From NCBI GenBank assembly GCA_946894095.1, contig OX335663.1:2356001-2420000 (forward strand): a stretch of DNA of 64,000 nt. The letters run 5' to 3'. Position 1 is the stretch's first letter. Every line of letters starts with the position of its first letter. This DNA comes from Incurvaria masculella. Its lineage: Eukaryota; Arthropoda; Insecta; Lepidoptera; Incurvariidae. The notes beneath the pieces are model-generated. The model was not told the origin of the DNA, ran no database searches, and worked only from the letters and a program-made list of their open reading frames with translations. Shown here one piece after another: positions 1 to 10,116 of this stretch. Both the position numbers and the translations under genes were made by a program.

Positions 1-251
1 TTTTGCCTGGGTGAACCGATTTTGATGATTATTTTTTTTAAATGATAGCTAGTGCTTCCCAAGTGGTCCCATTTTCTGACAATGATATCCATGAAAAAAT
101 CATATAAGTCTTAAATTTGTATTAAGATGTGCGCGACAAATGGACGAATAACTCAATATAACGCCAACCGATTTCGGTGATTCTTTTTTTATTGGAAAGG
201 ACGTGTACACATTAGTAAGCGTACTTCAGATTCACTTAAAATAAACGAATA
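1..251. other. AT-rich sequence, nothing recognised
   Basis: No long open frame, tRNA-like fold or inverted repeat was seen. It is probably decayed repeat flank. Confidence 0.3.
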
Positions 252-511
252 AAAAAAATTAACAAAAAAAATAACCGACTTCAAAGAAAAAGCACTAAAA
301 AGTAAAAAATAATTGCCATTTTTGTAGTTACGATTTTTGTTATTTTTTGAGTCGGTGTCAGCCAAGGTAGCCAAGGTTCTCTTGATTGGCGCAGCGCGTG
401 CCCGGCTGACGCCTACTCAAAAAATAACAAAAATCGGTACTACAAAAATAACAATATTTTTTTGTGCTTTTTCTTTGAAGTCGGTTATTTTTTTGTTAAT
501 TTTTGTTTGTG
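252..511. repeat. Foldback MITE with about 100-bp arms
   Basis: The left arm (252-352) and right arm (410-511) are imperfect reverse complements. Both carry ATAACCGACTTCAAAGAAAA or its complement and run inward to TTGTTATTTTTTGAGT. The 55-bp centre is GC-richer. The small open frames inside are by-products of the inverted repeat. Confidence 0.75.
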
Positions 512-1053
512 TTTTGCGAGCGAGTTTTGTACGTCGCATGACGTTAGCAGTCAATTCCTACTATCCTTTGTCTATGCCCCTGCGGACTCCTTTCAATGCG
601 GCGTAACGAAACCTCGCTACACCCAACAATATGTATCGCAATAGCCCTGTAACCCTGCCCGAAAAGACCCTTCCAGCATTGATAATATGTTTTTACTGCG
701 CCCGTCTGTCTCATTACGGGCGAGAGAGCCGTTTGAACTCGGCTTTGAAATTTGAATGCCTTTGAACTGTTCGACTCCGGCAACACTTACCAGTAACATC
801 TGCCCGGACCGACAATTTTCGTTGACGCAGACGCAAAATTCGAAATGTTTGTCGCTGGATGTCGCCCCAAATTTGACTAATGCGGTATTCAGACGTGTTC
901 GTTTTTGGAGTGACACGAATGAGGCCCCTGTCGATGTATCTAATGGGTTTCGGATTACAACAACCAAGAAGTGGGTAATGGAGAGTTTCATCATTTGATT
1001 GAATACCCATCGTAGACGCACTGTTAGGGTAAAAGGAGATCAAATGCAAGCCA
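512..1053. other. Unassigned sequence with a 134-codon minus-strand open frame
   Basis: The minus strand is open from 1021 to 617 (134 codons). The composition is normal and no repeat in the window matches it. The predicted protein has no motif I recognise, and no clear splice sites frame it. It could be a decayed mobile-element ORF or chance. Confidence 0.2.
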
Positions 1054-1166
1054 CACTGAAAAAATATATTAGTGAATATTACCGTAATTCCAATAATAAC
1101 AACCGTCGTGCAACGTTAAAATAGAGTCAACTGAGTAAATCGGATATTTAAATTGAGTGGAATCAG

Positions 1167-1704
1167 TTAGGGCTTCTGCCACCAAGTACTGATTTACTTA
1201 ACCTTAACATTAACGGGCCTTTCTTACCATCTCGCAATCGATACTAGTCCAAGATAATCAGCACTTAAGAACGGCCCGTAAGCTATGCTCCCCATACAAA
1301 GGTAGTTTACTAATAATTTGGAAACCGCTATTCCAATTAAATTGATATTTAATATCTAATATCAGTTAACAAATATCTGTGTCTGCATGCTTTTGTTTTT
1401 TTGAAAAATCCAAACCGAATGAAATGAAAGAAAAAAGAAAATCTTCATACGAATTTTTCTTTTCTCTATGGTTTGACCCAGAATACATTTACCGAAAAAA
1501 CCAAAGGCATGCAGACACAGATATTTGTAGCCTAATATTAGATACCAAATATCAAGTAAGTTGGAACATTGGTTTTCAAATGATTAGTAAACTACGTTTG
1601 TATGGGAGGCGAAATGTTCAGGTGCTTACGGGCCGACCTTAAGAAATAAAGGCCATTTAAGTGTCGATTAAAATAAATCGGCAGTTGGTGAAAACCAGGC
1701 TTAG
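1167..1704. repeat. MITE with TTAGGGCTTCTGCCACCAAG-type TIRs, split by an inner MITE
   Basis: Left end TTAGGGCTTCTGCCACCAAG pairs with the complement of the right end (CTAAGCCTGGTTTTCACC). Interior words such as CTCGCAATCGATAC and AAGATAATCAGCACTT recur at 31866-32290, so this is a family. The inner element at 1270-1638 interrupts it. Confidence 0.55.
1270..1638. repeat. MITE with CGGCCCGTAAGC inverted ends (copy 1)
   Basis: The ends CGGCCCGTAAGC and GCTTACGGGCCG are inverted, followed by inverted CTCCCATACAAA-like words. It is flanked by TTAAG on both sides (1265-1269 and 1639-1643), a likely target duplication. A closely similar copy at 11394-11761 lies inside a neto intron. Confidence 0.7.
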
Positions 1705-1777
1705 TCTTGAAAATGTAATGTTACTATATCTTTTAATTATTTTATTAACTATGTGCAATAATAAAAAAAAATCTGTA

Positions 1778-1886
1778 ACAGTCGTATTCAGAGTGAGCGG
1801 ACTAACTCCGGACTAAGCCGGTTTTTGTATGGTTAGTCCGGGGCTATTCTCGTGATAAGTTTTGACAGGTTCTCTCTGAATATGAC
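1778..1886. repeat. Short MITE with ACAGTCGTATTCAGAG ends
   Basis: The ends ACAGTCGTATTCAGAG and CTCTGAATATGACTGT are inverted. The centre CCGGTTTTTGTATGGTTAGT recurs inverted in the copy at 61688-61808. Confidence 0.55.
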
Positions 1887-2279
1887 TGTTACTGTTTCCT
1901 AACTCTGTGTAAACGTTTTCTAGCTTTATTATTTTTTCCATTTGGACTTACGTCTTAAAAAGGTACTGTCCAGTTTGTTAAAATTCCTGTACCTCGTTGT
2001 ACGCCTAATTGGTGGTCAGCTGTAATGTTCAATCAGTTACTATAACCATTTAAAAATCATCTGATCTGTCACACGTGGCATTTTTACCAAGCGGTACTGT
2101 ACAATAGGTTAAATGACGGTATAATACTAACTCATTAATAGGATACATAATACGTACATTAGTAATGAGAAATACCTTACCATAAATGACTGAAGATTTC
2201 CTGTGCTATATTGTAAACAGTTGCACATAAATTTTTTCAGTGCACTGAAAATGTCCACATATTTGTCTGTCGTCAAATG

Positions 2280-2820
2280 CTCAACAGGTCTATTCCTGGC
2301 ATTCAGAAATCAGGAATCAGGAATACTGAGTCTAGAAAGCCGCTTTTATAGCGATTTTAAAAGCGAGTTTTTCTACGAAAAACCTTGATTTATTAAAAAA
2401 AACCGGCCAAGTGCGAGTCGGACTAGCACACAAAGGGTTCCGTACGATCGTAAAAGATTTAATACAAAAAAATCACTTTTTTTGTATGGGAGCCCCCTTT
2501 AATTTTAATCATTTTTTATTCTTATCTATTTTTTGTTATAGCGGCAAAATAAATACACACTCTGTGAACATTTCAGCTGTCTATCCCTTACGGTTACTGA
2601 GATACAGCCCTGTGACAGACGGACGGACGGACGGACGGACGGACAGCGGAGGCTTAGTAATAGGGTTCCGTTGGCACCCTTTGGGTACGGAACCCTAAAA
2701 ACTATGCTCCGGAACATTTTCGTCAAGAAAATCGCTTTGAAAACCGCTAAATAAGCTGTTTTCTAGACTCATGATTCCTGATTCCTGATTACTGAATGCC
2801 AGGAATAGACCTGTTTCCCT
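2280..2820. repeat. Foldback element with an (ACGG)n element in its loop
   Basis: The arms at 2280-2368 and 2705-2820 are inverted copies containing GGTCTATTCCTGGCATTCAG and the pair AATCAGGAATCAGGAAT. The whole element at 2399-2700 sits in the loop, so it inserted later. Confidence 0.65.
2399..2700 (+). repeat. (ACGG)n-bearing lepidopteran repeat, copy 1
   Basis: The order is CCGGCCAAGTGCGAGTCGGA, GGGTTCCGTACC, TATAGCGGCAAAATAAATAC, GAGATACAGCCCTGTGACAG, then an (ACGG)n run, then GGGTACGGAACCCTAAAAA. Inverted AGGGTTCCGTACC words frame the body. Nine copies occur in this window. Repeats of this kind commonly flank microsatellites in Lepidoptera. Confidence 0.85.
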
Positions 2821-3017
2821 TGCAGCACTTAGAAATTAGTTTCCCATACAAACTATCATCCCCCTTTTCACTTCCTATGAACAATCTATCGCCACAAATG
2901 GCAGCCTATGTCCTTTCCCAAGGTCCATAGTCTCTATTTACCACATTTAATCAAAATTGGTTCAGGCATGAAAACGTTATGGACCGACAGAGTTACTTTC
3001 TTTTTTATCATATTTGA

Positions 3018-3897
3018 CTAGGAGGTCGCGATAAAAATGGTAATGATAACGTAAATGGTTTTTTTTTATGTGACTGGACATGGATGGCTAATACCACAAG
3101 TTATGTCATGGTATTAGCCCAACACACCACATGGGAACTAGGTGCCATGCCAGGACCTTCCTTATATTGCACGGCTACATTGAACTTGATGGAAAACACG
3201 GACAATATTCATTGCCGCTTCGACCATCGTTCATCCAATGCGATGGTACCAACCCGGGCGGGATAAACCCTACCACCTAGTAAGTAAGGAAGGGGACCTA
3301 CAGTTTAACGTGGAATCCGAACCACGGCCAGCCTCTCTCAACGGTCGAATGGTCACCCATCCAAGACCAGACCGGACCCAGCGTTGCTTAACTTCGGAGA
3401 GCGATCGCCGAAGTGTCGCGCCACTGGGCCATTGAGGCTGCCTGCGCCAAGTGGTTGCGTTACGTAGATAAGGCAACTGAAAAAGTAGTTTTCGTGACAA
3501 AAATATACATATGATAAGGTAAATGGCTTCAAATAACGAAACATTAAAGTATCTGCACATACTTGCTTAGCAATACCAAAACTGGACAAATCTTTGGTTG
3601 CATTTCGTAGTTATAGGCGACTTAGGTTACAGATGTAACTGTAGGTATATTTAAGTATTTAATAAAAAAACCACTGGTTATTGTTTTATAATTAAAAGAT
3701 GTCAATATTTCTAGACAATCTGTATATTCATCAGCAGGTACATACCAACATCTTTTTTTTAGCTTATCTAGAAAACGCAACCCCTTGGCGCAGGCAGACC
3801 GACATATTTAGCATCAGAGGGTTGGTCTCTAACATGTGAACCTAGATTCAGACATTTATTTACCTTATCGTGACCAAAAATTTCGTGACCTCCCGGA
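3018..3897. mobile_element. Long-TIR non-autonomous element, copy 1, split by a SINE
   Basis: The interior from 3440 to 3890 matches 6868-7325 closely. The right terminus is the inverted partner of the left terminus (AGGAGGTCGCGATAAAAATG). A minus-strand SINE at 3061-3440 occupies much of the left arm. Confidence 0.65.
3061..3440 (-). repeat. 5S rRNA-headed SINE, near full length
   Basis: Read on the minus strand, the head contains GAAGTTAAGCAACGCTGGGT and TTGGATGGGTGACCATTCGA, matching box A and box C of 5S rRNA. The shared SINE body follows (GGTTGGTACCATCGCATTGG, AATGTAGCCGTGCAATATAA, AGCCATCCATGTCCAGTCAC) and ends in a poly(A) tract, seen here as T at 3061. It is inserted into the long-TIR element. 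Confidence 0.8.
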
Positions 3898-3921
3898 ATA
3901 TATAGATTGATACCAAAACCA

Positions 3922-4032
3922 TGTTTCGGAGCCAATGAAAACTGTAGGTCCTCTTCCCCTACCAGCTGGTAGGGTTTAGCCTGCCCGGGTTTTTACCAGC
4001 GCATTGGATGAAACAATGGTATGATTGTGCAC
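3922..4032 (+). repeat. SINE body fragment
   Basis: It carries AAACTGTAGGTCCTCTTCCC, the GGTAGGGTTTAGCCTGCCCG region and GCGCATTGGATGAAAC, all from the common SINE body. Both ends are truncated. Confidence 0.6.
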
Positions 4033-4092
4033 TCCACGCTAAATATACCGTCAAAAATATACACATCACGATGCTGTGCACACCGTAACATA

Positions 4093-4286
4093 CTTAGTCG
4101 AGATGATTGAGCAAGGAAGAAAAATGTTGGGTACGTTAATCGCTACCGACAAGTTCCGACAAGTTAGATTAGAGACTGCGAGAGGGGAAATTGCCTCTTA
4201 CAGGCGGGAGGTTGCGGCGGTAGGCGGAAAGTCACTCGGCGAAGCCAATTCTCAGGCCTCCTCGAGGTTACAATTTGGTTACAGGT
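4093..4286 (+). CDS. Candidate orphan exon, product unknown
   Basis: The frame from 4076 to 4294 is open. The segment is preceded by a possible acceptor (ACATACTTAG, ending 4092) and followed by a donor-like GTGTAAGTAG near 4285. The predicted peptide is charged and helical-looking (KFRQVRLETARGEIASYRRE) with no signal peptide or known motif. No other window copy was noticed. It could be an exon of an upstream gene or a piece of a mobile-element ORF. It cannot be tied to neto because its phase and sequence give no link. Confidence 0.2.
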
Positions 4287-4316
4287 GTAAGTAGAATTCT
4301 TCTGTCTGTCTTGTCA

Positions 4317-4880
4317 GTCTGAGTTCTCAACTAAATTGGCGTTTACGGAACTTCGAAATTTACGTTACACGTTAAACCCCATACAAACGTTTACTACTTA
4401 TTCTGTGGGTTTTACTTTTTCAAGCTGTCAAAGTCAAACTCGGACTTCCGATTTGAATGAAAACGCGGAGTCGGCGGAGACGGTAACGTCGACGTATTTA
4501 CGCCCAAGGGCGTCGCCAAGGGGGGGCAGCTGCCCCCCCTAGAGATTCAAAAAAAGTTGCCAAATATAATGCAACCAAAGTCCTAAGTCTTTGAGTTGAT
4601 TTGCTTGAAGTTCAAGCCTTGAACAATCATTCCCGTACGTCGAAACTCGAATGAATTCACCAATGAGAATGAGAAAAGTATGAATTGTAGTAGGTAAAGT
4701 CAACTTGCCCCCCCCCCCCCTGCGCCATCCGCTGGTGACGCCCTTGTACGCCGACGGTGAGTAATCAAACTCGGACTCGCAAGCTCCTTAATTTCTCCAT
4801 ACATTTGAAGACGCCAGTCGATTGGTTTGGCGTAAACGCAAATTTAGATGACAACTGGGACTACGGGCTCTGTTAAGACA
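4317..4880. repeat. GTTGTCACCTAAATTGGCGT-type MITE, split by a GC-rich MITE
   Basis: It matches 60795-61095 and 9380-9695 in words such as AGCTGTCAAAGTCAAACTCG, TTCTCCATACATTTGAA and ACGCCAGTCGATTGGTTT. A separate element at 4504-4744 interrupts it at a TACG site. Confidence 0.6.
4504..4744. repeat. GC-terminal MITE with AAGGGCGTC ends
   Basis: The ends CAAGGGCGTCGCCA and GGTGACGCCCTTG are inverted. A self-complementary GGGGGGCAGCTGCCCCCC lies just inside the left end, and a C run just inside the right. TACG flanks both sides. The interior is AT-rich. Confidence 0.55.
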
Positions 4881-4983
4881 AATTGAGATAGTCATCATAA
4901 TGGCAATACACATTTTCACCAGGTGAGGTGGATCTGGTTTTTCTGAGCATCTCTCTCGGCACGACCAGCGTTAGCGGTTTTTT

Positions 4984-5265
4984 ATAAAAAAAACCGGCCA
5001 AGTGCGAGTCGGACTCGCACACGAAGGGTTCCGTACCATCGTACAAGATTTAACAGAAAAAATCACGTGTTTTGTATTAAATTTAATTTTCTTGATTTTT
5101 TTATTTTACCTATTTGTTTTTATAGCGTCAAAATAAATACACACTCTGTGAAAATTTCAGCTGCCTACCTATTACGGTTCATGACATACATCCCTGTGAC
5201 AGACGGACGGACGGACGGACGGAAGTACAGCGGAGTCTTAGTAATAGGGTTCCGTTTTCACCATT
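4984..5265 (+). repeat. (ACGG)n-bearing repeat, copy 2
   Basis: Same architecture as copy 1. The 3' end has decayed after GGGTTCCGTTTTCACC. Confidence 0.8.
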
Positions 5266-5867
5266 TGTGTTTAGTCCTTTCGTTGATATATACTGTTTAT
5301 TTATTTAACTTATCTTGCTTAAGTTGCTAATTTTTCGTTATTCATTACTTTCATTATTCTTTGGTTAAACTTAAAATTTTTTTGGGCTACTTATATTTAC
5401 TGATTAGTATAGCATAATATTTAGAAATTGAGTAAGTATTAGCACTATCCTATTGTACATACATGCACTCAGCATTAATCAATAATAAACATTGTGATTC
5501 TCATTTTTAATTTTAATTTTCATATATATTTTCCTTTATTCGACCCTCATAAAGTTTATGGTTTTACGCGCACATATCTGTCAGTCTCTACAAGTACACA
5601 CCAATAGACTCCAATTCCTTTCGGGTGTTAGATTCTGAAGTATTACTTACGACATTTCTGTCCGAACGCCCACCTTTTAGTACGTGAGCCCACAGCAATC
5701 GTTTACAGGTGTGACTACCCGATAATTTCCTGGGGGCTTACCGAGTGTACAAAGAAATCTGACGCTTACTTACATTAATTTTCATAATACAAACCGTGAA
5801 ACTACGTGTTATTCGGGCAAGTCAATTGAAATTTATTAGTCAGCAGGGCACGTAAGTCAACTAAGGG
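5266..5867. other. AT-rich sequence without recognised features
   Basis: No plausible coding frame, inverted repeat or window-internal repeat was seen. Confidence 0.3.
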
Positions 5868-6012
5868 CCGAGTGCAAGAACGTACAAAAAATCAAAATCA
5901 ACGTCAAATTATGATCAAACACGACAGTATGGACGGAACTCTATTCGGATTACTAAAAGTGACGTGTTTGAACAATGATTAACTCGGCCGTCTCTTCGTG
6001 CAACCGGGGCTA
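5868..6012. repeat. Short MITE, inverted copy at 34246-34410
   Basis: Outer words AGGGCCGAGTGCAAGAAC and GTGCAACCGGGGCTAA are inverted partners. The interior (AAAGTGACGTGTTTGAACA) reappears reversed at 34246-34410. Confidence 0.55.
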
Positions 6013-6308
6013 AGAGGCATATTTAATCATTCACTTGCCTGTTCATCCGGCGAGTTCATTTACCATGGTAAACCTTATGTAATTATAAACTATGCCTGTT
6101 GAAAGCATCTCAATCACAAGCTCATACAGGCCGGGCATTTTCCATTGTGTCACTATTGAAAATCGAGATTTTTCAGGATTATCATGTATTCATAAAAAAA
6201 CATCCGAAGAGTATGACGGACATTTTTGGGTATTTTTTTGGGTTTTATGACCATTTTGATCTTTAACATATCCACACGTACCTTGGAGTTATGGGTCTAA
6301 GTACCATA

Positions 6309-6520
6309 CCCATTGGATGAAACTATGATTGAAGCGGGAATGAATGTTTTTCATCCAGTTCAATGTACCCGTGCTTATTTATTTATTTATTAATATGGCT
6401 CACATACAGGATAAATCGGTATTACACAAACATAAACACATTTTCACTATTAACAATCAACGAATCGTCCTAAAGTGTAGCTCCTGGCATTTCACCTAGT
6501 TCCTTCGGGAATATTACGTA
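6309..6520 (+). repeat. Split SINE body fragments
   Basis: CCCATTGGATGAAACTATGA and TTTTCATCCAGTTCAATGTA at 6309-6377, then GCTCCTGGCATTTCACCTAG at 6478-6520, follow the SINE body order. An AT-rich interruption separates them. Confidence 0.55.
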
Positions 6521-6723
6521 TAGGACAAATACCATGACGGTAATACTAAGAAAAAAATAAATCGAATAGTCAGGTTTATAACTCAAAAGTGCCATGGGCT
6601 TAGGCTCTGTTACCGTCAAAGCAGCATTTCAAGCGGAAACGCCACTGATCCGGTTCGCACGGCCTCGAAGCGGCAGCGGCGGTGGTGAAAACGGGTATAG
6701 GGATTTGGATGGATCAAAGCAAC

Positions 6724-6755
6724 AGGGTAACTGACAGGTGACTGTCAGTTACCCT
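6724..6755. repeat. Perfect 14-bp hairpin with a 4-nt loop
   Basis: AGGGTAACTGACAG at 6724-6737 is the exact complement of 6742-6755, with loop GTGA. It lies 16 bp left of the long-TIR element. Confidence 0.7.
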
Positions 6756-6771
6756 ATTCTGTGCTTGTAGA

Positions 6772-7325
6772 CTAGGAGGTGGCGACAAAAATGGTAACGA
6801 TAACGTAAATGGCTGAAACTGGGTTCACAGGATAAAGACCAACCCTATGAAGCTAAATGTGTCAGTCTGCCTGCGCCAAGTGGTTGTGTTACCTAGATAA
6901 GGCGCCTGAAAAAGTAGTTATGGTGACAAAAAATATATAAGATAAGGTTAATGGCTGCAAATAATGAAGCATGAAAGTTTCACTACATACTTGCTTAGCA
7001 ATACCAAAACTGAACAAAGCTTTGGTTGCATTTCGTAGTTATAGGCGATTTAGGTTACAGATATAACTTTAGGTATATTTAAGTATTTAATTAAAAAACC
7101 GACTGGTTATTGTTGTATAATTAATAGGTATCAATGTTTCTAGACAATCAGTATATTCATCAGCAGGTACATACCAACATATATTTTATATAGCCGATCT
7201 AGATAACACAACCACTTAGCACAGGCAGACCGACATATTTAGCATCAGAGGGTTGGTCTCTAACATGTGGACCCAGATTCAGCCATACACCTTATCGTGA
7301 CCAAAAATGTCGTGACTTCCCGGAA
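6772..7325. mobile_element. Long-TIR non-autonomous element, copy 2, uninterrupted
   Basis: The terminal inverted repeats exceed 100 bp. The left arm (AGGAGGTGGCGACAAAAATG through CTGCCTGCGCCAAGTGGTTG) mirrors the right arm (CGCAGGCAGACCGACATATT through CGTGACTTCCCGGAA). The interior is shared with 3440-3897 and 55596-56417. No transposase is present. Confidence 0.7.
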
Positions 7326-7365
7326 CATTAGTTATTATTATTATATATTATTTTATATATAAAAA

Positions 7366-7520
7366 TTGTCCGCGTTTTCCATCCAGTTCAATGTAACCTA
7401 GCTCATAAAGAGAAGGCATGGCATCTAACTCTTACGGAATGCGGTGTGCTGGGCTAATGTCGTGACCGTGGGTGTGGTATGTGCATATGTGTCTATTTCC
7501 AGTTACATAACAAAAAAAAT
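7366..7520 (+). repeat. 3' part of a SINE
   Basis: TTTTCCATCCAGTTCAATGT, GGAATGCGGTGTGCTGGGCT and TCCAGTTACATAAC followed by A-rich sequence give the SINE body and tail. The head is absent. Confidence 0.6.
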
Positions 7521-7559
7521 ACAATGATCAATATAATACAGATAAACTAAACTAATGAA

Positions 7560-8300
7560 TTGCTTTCTATGGAAAGTCAACCTTTTTATTTCGAGGATAT
7601 TCAGAAAAAAGTTATTAATCTTTTTTGTTTATTTAAATCCCAACAAATTTGCCGATGCGTTTGCAATTGTATATCCGTTCAGAGCACAAGTTTTATCTAA
7701 TCTAACCCAGCAAGAGTGTGCTAATGATTGAACTATTCTATCCACTTGTCGAGGGAAATGCTGAATAGTATTTTTAAGGTGGGCCATCCCGCTCAACTCC
7801 TCATACAAACGGGGAGATCACGCCCATATTTCTTGTCACAGATCCCAATTTTTTTACGCAAATTACGCAAAGATAAAGTAAGAACATCTTAAAAAGATTA
7901 GATATCAGACATAGCTTATTTAATCACGATTTATAATCTATTTGGTTTTTGTTAGATTTTTGACTACAGCGGTCGTGGTTTACTTTTATCTATAAGTCGT
8001 TTTGTAATTAAAATTTTCTTAAATCTTACCAAATCATACACTGTGCACATTGTCTTTTTTGTGGACATGTTGCATCTTCCTCATCACGGAGCCTGTCTTT
8101 TTCTTTGAAACAGAGAAGGTCCCAGAGCGCAACAGCACGGTTTTGTACCGTGCCCGCGAATGAGTTAGTCCCGCCTGGTTGGGCCACCTTAAATACTTTC
8201 CTACGCCGAACGCTACATCCAAGACAAAGCAAGCTCTACAAAGCCCTCAAAATATTTTAATGGAATCGCAGGTTTTCTGCGAGAGCTCACTTAAAGTTTT
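7560..8300 (+). mobile_element. Mariner 3' relic and its flank
   Basis: CCCGCTCAACTCCTCATACA at about 7789 matches the end of the mariner relic at 57756-58560. The following sequence, including GGACATGTTGCATCTTCCTC and AGAAGGTCCCAGAGCG, matches 58640-59060. Minus-strand open frames at 8026-8232 lie in this repeat and are not genes. Confidence 0.5.
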
Positions 8301-8705
8301 ACATAGTTAACAAATTGTTATTTTAATTATGTGCTGATGTAATGCGGTACAGCGAGTGCTTCTCAACAACATAAATTAATTAAGATTTCGTTAATATTTT
8401 ATACTTCAAAGGATCTCTCCTGCGTGTGTTTGAAACCTGTTTCAATTTTATCGTACGAAGTCGCAAAACATTGTGAACTACGAATAAATATAGCTATTTC
8501 CACTGTTCACTGATTATTCTCATTTTAATTTGAATCTTTATTTTTGTTCTAAATTCGAAAATTGTAAGTTTGAACTCAAATAAATACGAAATCAAAATAT
8601 TTTTTTACGACTAATTATTGTTGAAGTAATAATTATTGTATTACAATTGAAGGAGTTTGATATGTAAGCTCAAGCACATTTTTTTGCAATTGGCAATGTT
8701 TTTTA
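8301..8705. other. AT-rich sequence, nothing recognised
   Basis: No feature was seen on either strand. Confidence 0.3.
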
Positions 8706-9170
8706 GTCAGCCTCGACAGCCCAGTGGTGAGCCTTGTTAGCCTTGTCTCCTGCGATTCGATAAGCTTTTGTTAAAACACCTCTGAGATCCATTTTAAACC
8801 GTTGAGGCTGGCCGTGGTTCGGATTCCACGTTAAGCTGTAGGTCCCCTTCCTTACTTACTAGGTGGTAGGGTTTATCCCGCCCGCGTTGGTACCATCGCA
8901 TTGCATGAAAGATGGTCGAAGCGGCAATGAAAATTTACCGTGTTTGTGATGTCCTGGCATGGCACCTAGTTCCAATGTGGTGTGTCAGTTTGGTATTAGC
9001 CATCAATGTCCAGTTTCAAAAGTGTTTTCCATCCAGTTCAATGTAGCCGTGCAATATAAGGAAGGTCCTGGCATGGCACCTAGTTCCCATGTGGTGTGTT
9101 GGGCTAATACCATGACAGAAGGTGTGGTATTAGCCATCCATGTCCAGTCACATAAAAAAAAACAAAAGTG
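8706..9170 (+). repeat. 5S-type SINE with a duplicated 3' body
   Basis: It starts GTCAGCCTCGACAGCCCAGT with a degenerate 5S-like head, then the common body. The tail segment (CTGGCATGGCACCTAGTTCC through CCATGTCCAGT) occurs twice, near 8952 and near 9068, before the A-rich tail at about 9160. Confidence 0.7.
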
Positions 9171-9379
9171 CTGCCTTAACAATCTTCCTTGCAACACGCC
9201 CTAGGCCCGCTAGTCATTTTACGTCATAATACAGGCAAGGATTGTTTCGAATGCAACCAAAATGAAACAAAATAATTAACATTTGAACATGGTACATGGG
9301 AACATGAAGTCGGAATGAAACCTATCATTTGTGATATACACGTGAGAGGTTTTGTGACATAAACATATTTACCCGCGAC

Positions 9380-9695
9380 CTGCATTTGGCGTTTACGTAA
9401 CTTCGAAGTTCCGTAAAAACGTCAAACTCCATACAAGTTTTTACTAGATATTCTGTGGTTTTACTTCTTGAAGCTGTGAAAGTCAAGCTCGGACTTCCGA
9501 TTTGTATGAAAACGCGGAGTCGACGTAAACGGCAACGTCGACGTATATACGGCAACGTTGAGTAAGCTGTCATATCAAGCTCGGGCTCGCAAATGTTAGT
9601 TCGCTTAACGCCCACTGCGCGCGCTCTTCAATTTCTCCATACATTTGAAAACGCCAGTCGATCGGTTTAGCATGACAACTGACACTTTGGGTACT
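9380..9695. repeat. GTTGTCACCTAAATTGGCGT-family MITE, copy 2
   Basis: It contains TTTACGTAACTTCGAAGTTC, CTGTGGTTTTACTTCTTGAA and ACGCCAGTCGATCGGTTT in the order of the copy at 60795. It abuts the 138-bp tandem array ahead of the neto exon. Confidence 0.65.
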
Positions 9696-9702
9696 AATTC
9701 TT

Positions 9703-10116
9703 CTTTTCTATCAAAAAGTGAAATGTCAGTGTTAATGTAAATAGTATATTTAATTTGAAAATACAACTGCAATGACAGAATGACGATCCGCTTACGTGAA
9801 TAATTTCTCTTTGTTTCAATGTCGTCGAGCCTTGGCATGACTTTTCTATCGAAAAGTGAAATGTCAGTGTTAATGAAAATAGTATATTTAATTTAAAAAT
9901 ATAACTGCAATGACAGAATGACGATCCGCTTACGTGAATAATTTCTCTTTGTTTCAATGTCGTCGAGCCTTGGCATGACTTTTCTATCGAAAAGTGAAAT
10001 GTCAGTGTTAATGAAAATAGTATATTTAATTTAAAAATATAACTGCAATGACAGAATGACGATCCGCTTACGTGAATAATTTCTCTTTGTTTCAGTGTCG
10101 TCGAGCCTTGGCATGA
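9703..10116 (+). repeat. Three tandem 138-bp units spanning the neto splice acceptor
   Basis: Units are 9703-9840, 9841-9978 and 9979-10116. Each holds the intron end (TTTCTCTTTGTTTCA) plus what is the first 20-odd bases of the exon in unit 3 (TGTCGTCGAGCCTTGGCATG). Units 1 and 2 read TTTCAATG at the junction and lack the acceptor AG. Unit 3 reads TTTCAGTG. By eye units 2 and 3 differ only at that base. The long minus-strand open frame here is a by-product of the repeat period (138 = 3 x 46). Confidence 0.9.

Larger units (their letters stand above)
1054..2242. mobile_element. Non-autonomous DNA element with CACTGAAAAAAT termini, carrying nested insertions
   Basis: The left end reads CACTGAAAAAATATA and the right end is the complement of CACTGAAAAAATTT. 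Without its insertions it is about 500 bp and matches the copy at 46105-46574, with the same termini and an internal stretch around CAACGTTAAAA. It hosts a MITE at 1167-1704, which hosts another at 1270-1638, and a separate MITE at 1778-1886. No transposase is present. Confidence 0.6.

Noticed and set aside
3084..3435. Small ORFs such as 3084-3266 and 15945-16127 (minus) with near-identical proteins
   Set aside because: They are translations of the SINE body and recur wherever the SINE occurs.
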